Origin: Gemmatimonadota bacterium
Lineage (GTDB): Bacteria > JBHIER01 > G020348925
Assembly: GCA_020348925.1 (NCBI GenBank)
Contig: CP070758.1
Location: 2,660,836-2,667,942 of the forward strand
Direction: 5' to 3'
Length of the DNA: 7,107 nt
The position numbers and the translations under genes are program-made. Each line of letters opens with the position of its first letter. Within the stretch, counting starts at the first letter, position 1. The notes below the pieces were generated by a model that saw only the letters and a program-made list of their open reading frames with translations, ran no database searches and had not been told where the DNA came from. This document shows positions 4,420 to 7,107 of this stretch, one piece after another.

Positions 4420-7107
4420 ATGCATAGAAAAATCATTGTTTTTATAGTACTTTCTCTTTTTATCATAGCCGGACTGAGTCAGGTCAGCTTCGCCCGTCGT
4501 CTTCCGGTTGTGAAACATACTCAGAACGTGAGCAAAGAGGTTCCTCAAGTGCCCTTTGTCACGGCGGAAGTGGAGACACTCTACGGTACCGTCTATTTTG
4601 AGGACGGTTTACCTGATGGTTGGGAGTTCGTCGACGGCAAGTGCGGATATCACTGGCATGTCACGGACTTCGGTGCCTACGACAACCATTCCTACTGGTG
4701 CGGTGTGCACAGTGACACCTACAGCGGGTATTACAGCTACTGGTCCGACTGGCTGGATACCCGGGATCCGATTGCGATTCCCGGTGGTACCGGCAGCCTG
4801 AATCTGACGATTCTCCACAAGGTGTATACCGAGGACCCCACGGCTATGTATTGGGACGGTTCCGCAGTCTTTGTGCGAGTGGACGGTGGTCAGTGGGAGG
4901 TGGTACGGCCCACGAACAACACCGGTCATCCGGACGGTGATTTTACGGACTACACGCGGCTGGACAGCCTCCGGGCCTGGGAATGCGTCGATATGGCCAA
5001 CACCGTCTACGAGAGATTGGAAGGATTACCCGGTTGGGCCGGATTGGAGGATAACTGGTTCACCTCCACCTTTGACCTGAGTGCTTACGCCGGCGCTTCC
5101 GAGATAGAACTTCGGTACGCCTTCGTCAGTGACTGGGGTTCGGACTCCTTCGACGAGCCGGATCATTACGGTGGAAACTGGGTGGAGAGTATCGAATTGG
5201 TGGCCGATGGCAGCGTCATCTTCTTCACCGATGCCGAGGAAGACCCGCCGCTGATGGTGGCCAATGCACCGTGTCCGGGACACGAGATGAGCCTGGCCAA
5301 TGGTGATGTGGCATTGAATCAGAAGTATCCGGGTTGGCCTGACGCGGAACAGATGGATTGGCCCCCGGTCATCACCGAGCCCTACCCGCCTTCCGGTTGG
5401 ACGCCCGGGGCGCAGTCTGTGCGATGCGCGGATGAGATGTATCTCAACTCCCAGGTTGTGACGGACTGGATCACTCTTCCGCCTGAGGGATATCCGCGGG
5501 TATCCTTTATGATCCTGGCGGATATGCCCGGTGGCGACTGGGAGAACGACGGTGACGTCGATGATTACTTCCACTTTTCATACGAGACCTCCGCTGAGCT
5601 TGGTGTCTGGCATGAAATCTTTTACAGCCAGGGCGGCGGTGGCGGCGACAACGATTCCACCTGGGAGTACTGGTGGTGGGATCGGGATACCGGGTTGAAG
5701 ATCCACGATCACAATGGGAATGATATCAGGTTCCGTTGGCGTCTCAATACCGATGGGTATCAAATACCAGGTCCTGACCTGAGTGATCAGGAAGCTTGTC
5801 TGAGGGATCCTTGCATCGGTCAGGGGTGGTTCATGGATGAGTTCACTGTGGTCTGGCTGGGCACACCGGCCCTCGATTTGGAAGTGTCCTATATCGATAT
5901 TCCCTGGGTTGTCGCGGTCAATCATACGTCACCGGTGACGGTGACCCTGTCGAACATCGGGGAGACGGATATTCCCAGCGCCGTCACTTTCATGTTCCTT
6001 CTGGATCCTGAGACCCTGGAACCTGTCCCCGGATTTGAGGCGGGCGTGCCCATGGGACCTCCCTATCCCTTTGTCCCGGCACTGGATACGTTCTATTTTG
6101 AGTACGATTGGACGCCTGAAGAGATCGACACGGTTCGCTTCAGAGTGCAGTACCTGATGGTGGACGAGATCATGGAAGACAACCAGCTCTTCAGCAGTGC
6201 CGTGGCCATTTACCCGCAATACCACGGGCAGCTGGGCAATACGATTCGCCAGACCTCAGGCGGGTCGGGTGGTTCCATTCAGGGGGACGTCGGTCCTGCG
6301 ATTCGGTTTACGGTTCCCGAAGAGTTCGAGCCCGATGGTGTGTGCATCGACGCCATACGGCCCGACTACATGGGGAATTTTGATACGCCCATTTGGGTCT
6401 ATGTGAAGGATGCCGGACCTGATGATACCACCTGGGGCGCCGACCTGATCGATCCCTTCTATATCGAACACCCCGACACACTTGGCACCAGAATCTACGT
6501 CGATCTGACCCAGCGTCCTGATTACGACAACCTGTGCGGAAGAACCGGTGATTTCTGGGTCCACTTCAGGATGACGGACGAGACGAACTTCTCCTTTGTC
6601 ACCAGGGGTGCGGACGAGGACAACTGCGTCGAGGATCATGAAGGGCGGGATTGGCTGTACTATCTCGGTACCATGGATCGTCAGACCGACTGTTGGGACG
6701 TTTTGGTGCGGATCAACTGGGCGCCTCCAGGTTGTATTGGGCTCAGGGGCGATGCCAACGGCGACGGTAGTATCGACGTCCTCGACGTGCTGGCTGTGGT
6801 CAACCACATCCTGGGTATCACTCCTCTGACAGGTGATGCCGAGTGCCGCGGTGATTGCAACGGTGATGGTGGCATCGACGTCCTCGATGCGCTTGGCATC
6901 GTCAATTCCATTTTAGGCACGGGCGGTTGTATACCCGGAGCCTGCCGGACGGTCCTGACGCCCGAAGCCATGGAGGTAATGGAGTCGCTGCGGTCGTACC
7001 TGTCGGCCGAGGACTACGGCCGGTTCATGGCCCTGGTCAAGGGTGAGGTGGGTATGCCAGTGGAATACAGTCTGGCGCAGAACTACCCGAATCCCTTCAA
7101 TCCGACC
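4420..7107 (+). CDS. Gene C: paralogue of gene B, secreted dockerin and T9SS protein (3' end outside window)
   Basis: The frame is open for 896 codons from ATG 4420 to the window end. It lacks about 71 residues by comparison with gene B. Order matches gene B: signal peptide at residues 1-27 (Arg-Lys, hydrophobic core, likely cut after SFA before RRLPVV), jelly-roll-like domain from V58 (YFEDGLPDGW, YWCGVH, LRYAFVSDWG), second such domain with EYWWWDR and GWFMDEFTVVW, a CARDB-like domain (SNIGETDIPSAVTF), an unrecognised beta-rich domain (VCIDAIRPDYMG, TGDFWVHF), and a dockerin with loops D778-N780-D782-D786-D789 and D812-N814-D816-D820-D823. The helical linker and the sorting domain start follow, with NYPNPFNPT at 888-896. 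It carries a net eight extra residues over gene B, including a run of five glycines. Sixteen of the 17 mature-region cysteines of gene B are kept. Catalytic residues are not apparent. It probably has its own promoter in the long spacer. Confidence 0.95.
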   Translation, partial: MHRKIIVFIVLSLFIIAGLSQVSFARRLPVVKHTQNVSKEVPQVPFVTAEVETLYGTVYFEDGLPDGWEFVDGKCGYHWHVTDFGAYDNHSYWCGVHSDTYSGYYSYWSDWLDTRDPIAIPGGTGSLNLTILHKVYTEDPTAMYWDGSAVFVRVDGGQWEVVRPTNNTGHPDGDFTDYTRLDSLRAWECVDMANTVYERLEGLPGWAGLEDNWFTSTFDLSAYAGASEIELRYAFVSDWGSDSFDEPDHYGGNWVESIELVADGSVIFFTDAEEDPPLMVANAPCPGHEMSLANGDVALNQKYPGWPDAEQMDWPPVITEPYPPSGWTPGAQSVRCADEMYLNSQVVTDWITLPPEGYPRVSFMILADMPGGDWENDGDVDDYFHFSYETSAELGVWHEIFYSQGGGGGDNDSTWEYWWWDRDTGLKIHDHNGNDIRFRWRLNTDGYQIPGPDLSDQEACLRDPCIGQGWFMDEFTVVWLGTPALDLEVSYIDIPWVVAVNHTSPVTVTLSNIGETDIPSAVTFMFLLDPETLEPVPGFEAGVPMGPPYPFVPALDTFYFEYDWTPEEIDTVRFRVQYLMVDEIMEDNQLFSSAVAIYPQYHGQLGNTIRQTSGGSGGSIQGDVGPAIRFTVPEEFEPDGVCIDAIRPDYMGNFDTPIWVYVKDAGPDDTTWGADLIDPFYIEHPDTLGTRIYVDLTQRPDYDNLCGRTGDFWVHFRMTDETNFSFVTRGADEDNCVEDHEGRDWLYYLGTMDRQTDCWDVLVRINWAPPGCIGLRGDANGDGSIDVLDVLAVVNHILGITPLTGDAECRGDCNGDGGIDVLDALGIVNSILGTGGCIPGACRTVLTPEAMEVMESLRSYLSAEDYGRFMALVKGEVGMPVEYSLAQNYPNPFNPT
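6706..7107 (+). repeat. 3' cassette of gene C, near-identical to 3076-3477 in gene B
   Basis: Counterpart of the gene B cassette at an offset of 3630. The last 111 bases (6997-7107) and the block 6895-6965 are identical to gene B, silent positions included. The upstream body of the gene differs at many third codon positions. Confidence 0.9.

Noticed and set aside
4256-4447. 63-codon frame overlapping the gene C start
   Set aside because: It needs a TTG start without a ribosome site, shows no domain and ends 28 bases inside gene C. Only its internal mini-frame after the second Shine-Dalgarno is kept, as a leader curiosity.
1-7107. CRISPR array, tRNA, insertion sequence or phage genes
   Set aside because: No regularly spaced short repeats, no tRNA-like cloverleaf, and no transposase, integrase or phage structural protein were seen. 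The long repeats are explained by paralogous genes.

Overview
This window is a stretch of tandem gene duplication, most likely from a bacterium of the FCB superphylum (the broad group holding Bacteroidetes, Ignavibacteria, Calditrichaeota, KSB1, Zixibacteria and Latescibacteria-type lineages). The main reason is that two proteins end, or are about to end, in a type IX secretion (T9SS) type A sorting domain of the NYPNPFNP type, and a third shows the start of one. I cannot name a genus. All genes are on the + strand and coding DNA looks moderately GC-rich, while the spacer at 3694-4419 is clearly more AT-rich.

Layout: 1-447 is the 3' end of gene A (half a dockerin repeat, a helical linker, the sorting domain). 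448-813 is a spacer with no convincing gene. 814-3693 is gene B, complete at 959 residues: signal peptide, two jelly-roll-like beta-sandwich domains, a CARDB-like Ig-fold domain, a further unrecognised beta-rich domain, a two-repeat dockerin, a conserved helical linker and the sorting domain. A textbook intrinsic terminator follows at 3722-3765. 3694-4419 is a 726-base spacer with the terminator, several hairpins, candidate promoters and an unusual leader carrying two perfect Shine-Dalgarno-like sequences. 4420-7107 is gene C, a full paralogue of B cut off by the window end, probably about 71 residues short of its stop.

The three genes appear to encode large, cysteine-containing, calcium-binding, surface or secreted proteins exported by Sec and then T9SS. 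No catalytic domain is recognisable, so adhesion, glycan or protein binding, or a structural surface role are all open. B and C are diverged over most of their length (about 72% DNA identity in one hand-counted 60-base sample), but become about 94% identical over the last 402 comparable bases, with a 111-base stretch of perfect identity including silent sites. That points to recent gene conversion or cassette exchange at the dockerin-linker-sorting end. B and C also share a start context and an AAGGAGG sequence 105-109 bases upstream of the start, suggesting that the leader was duplicated with the gene.
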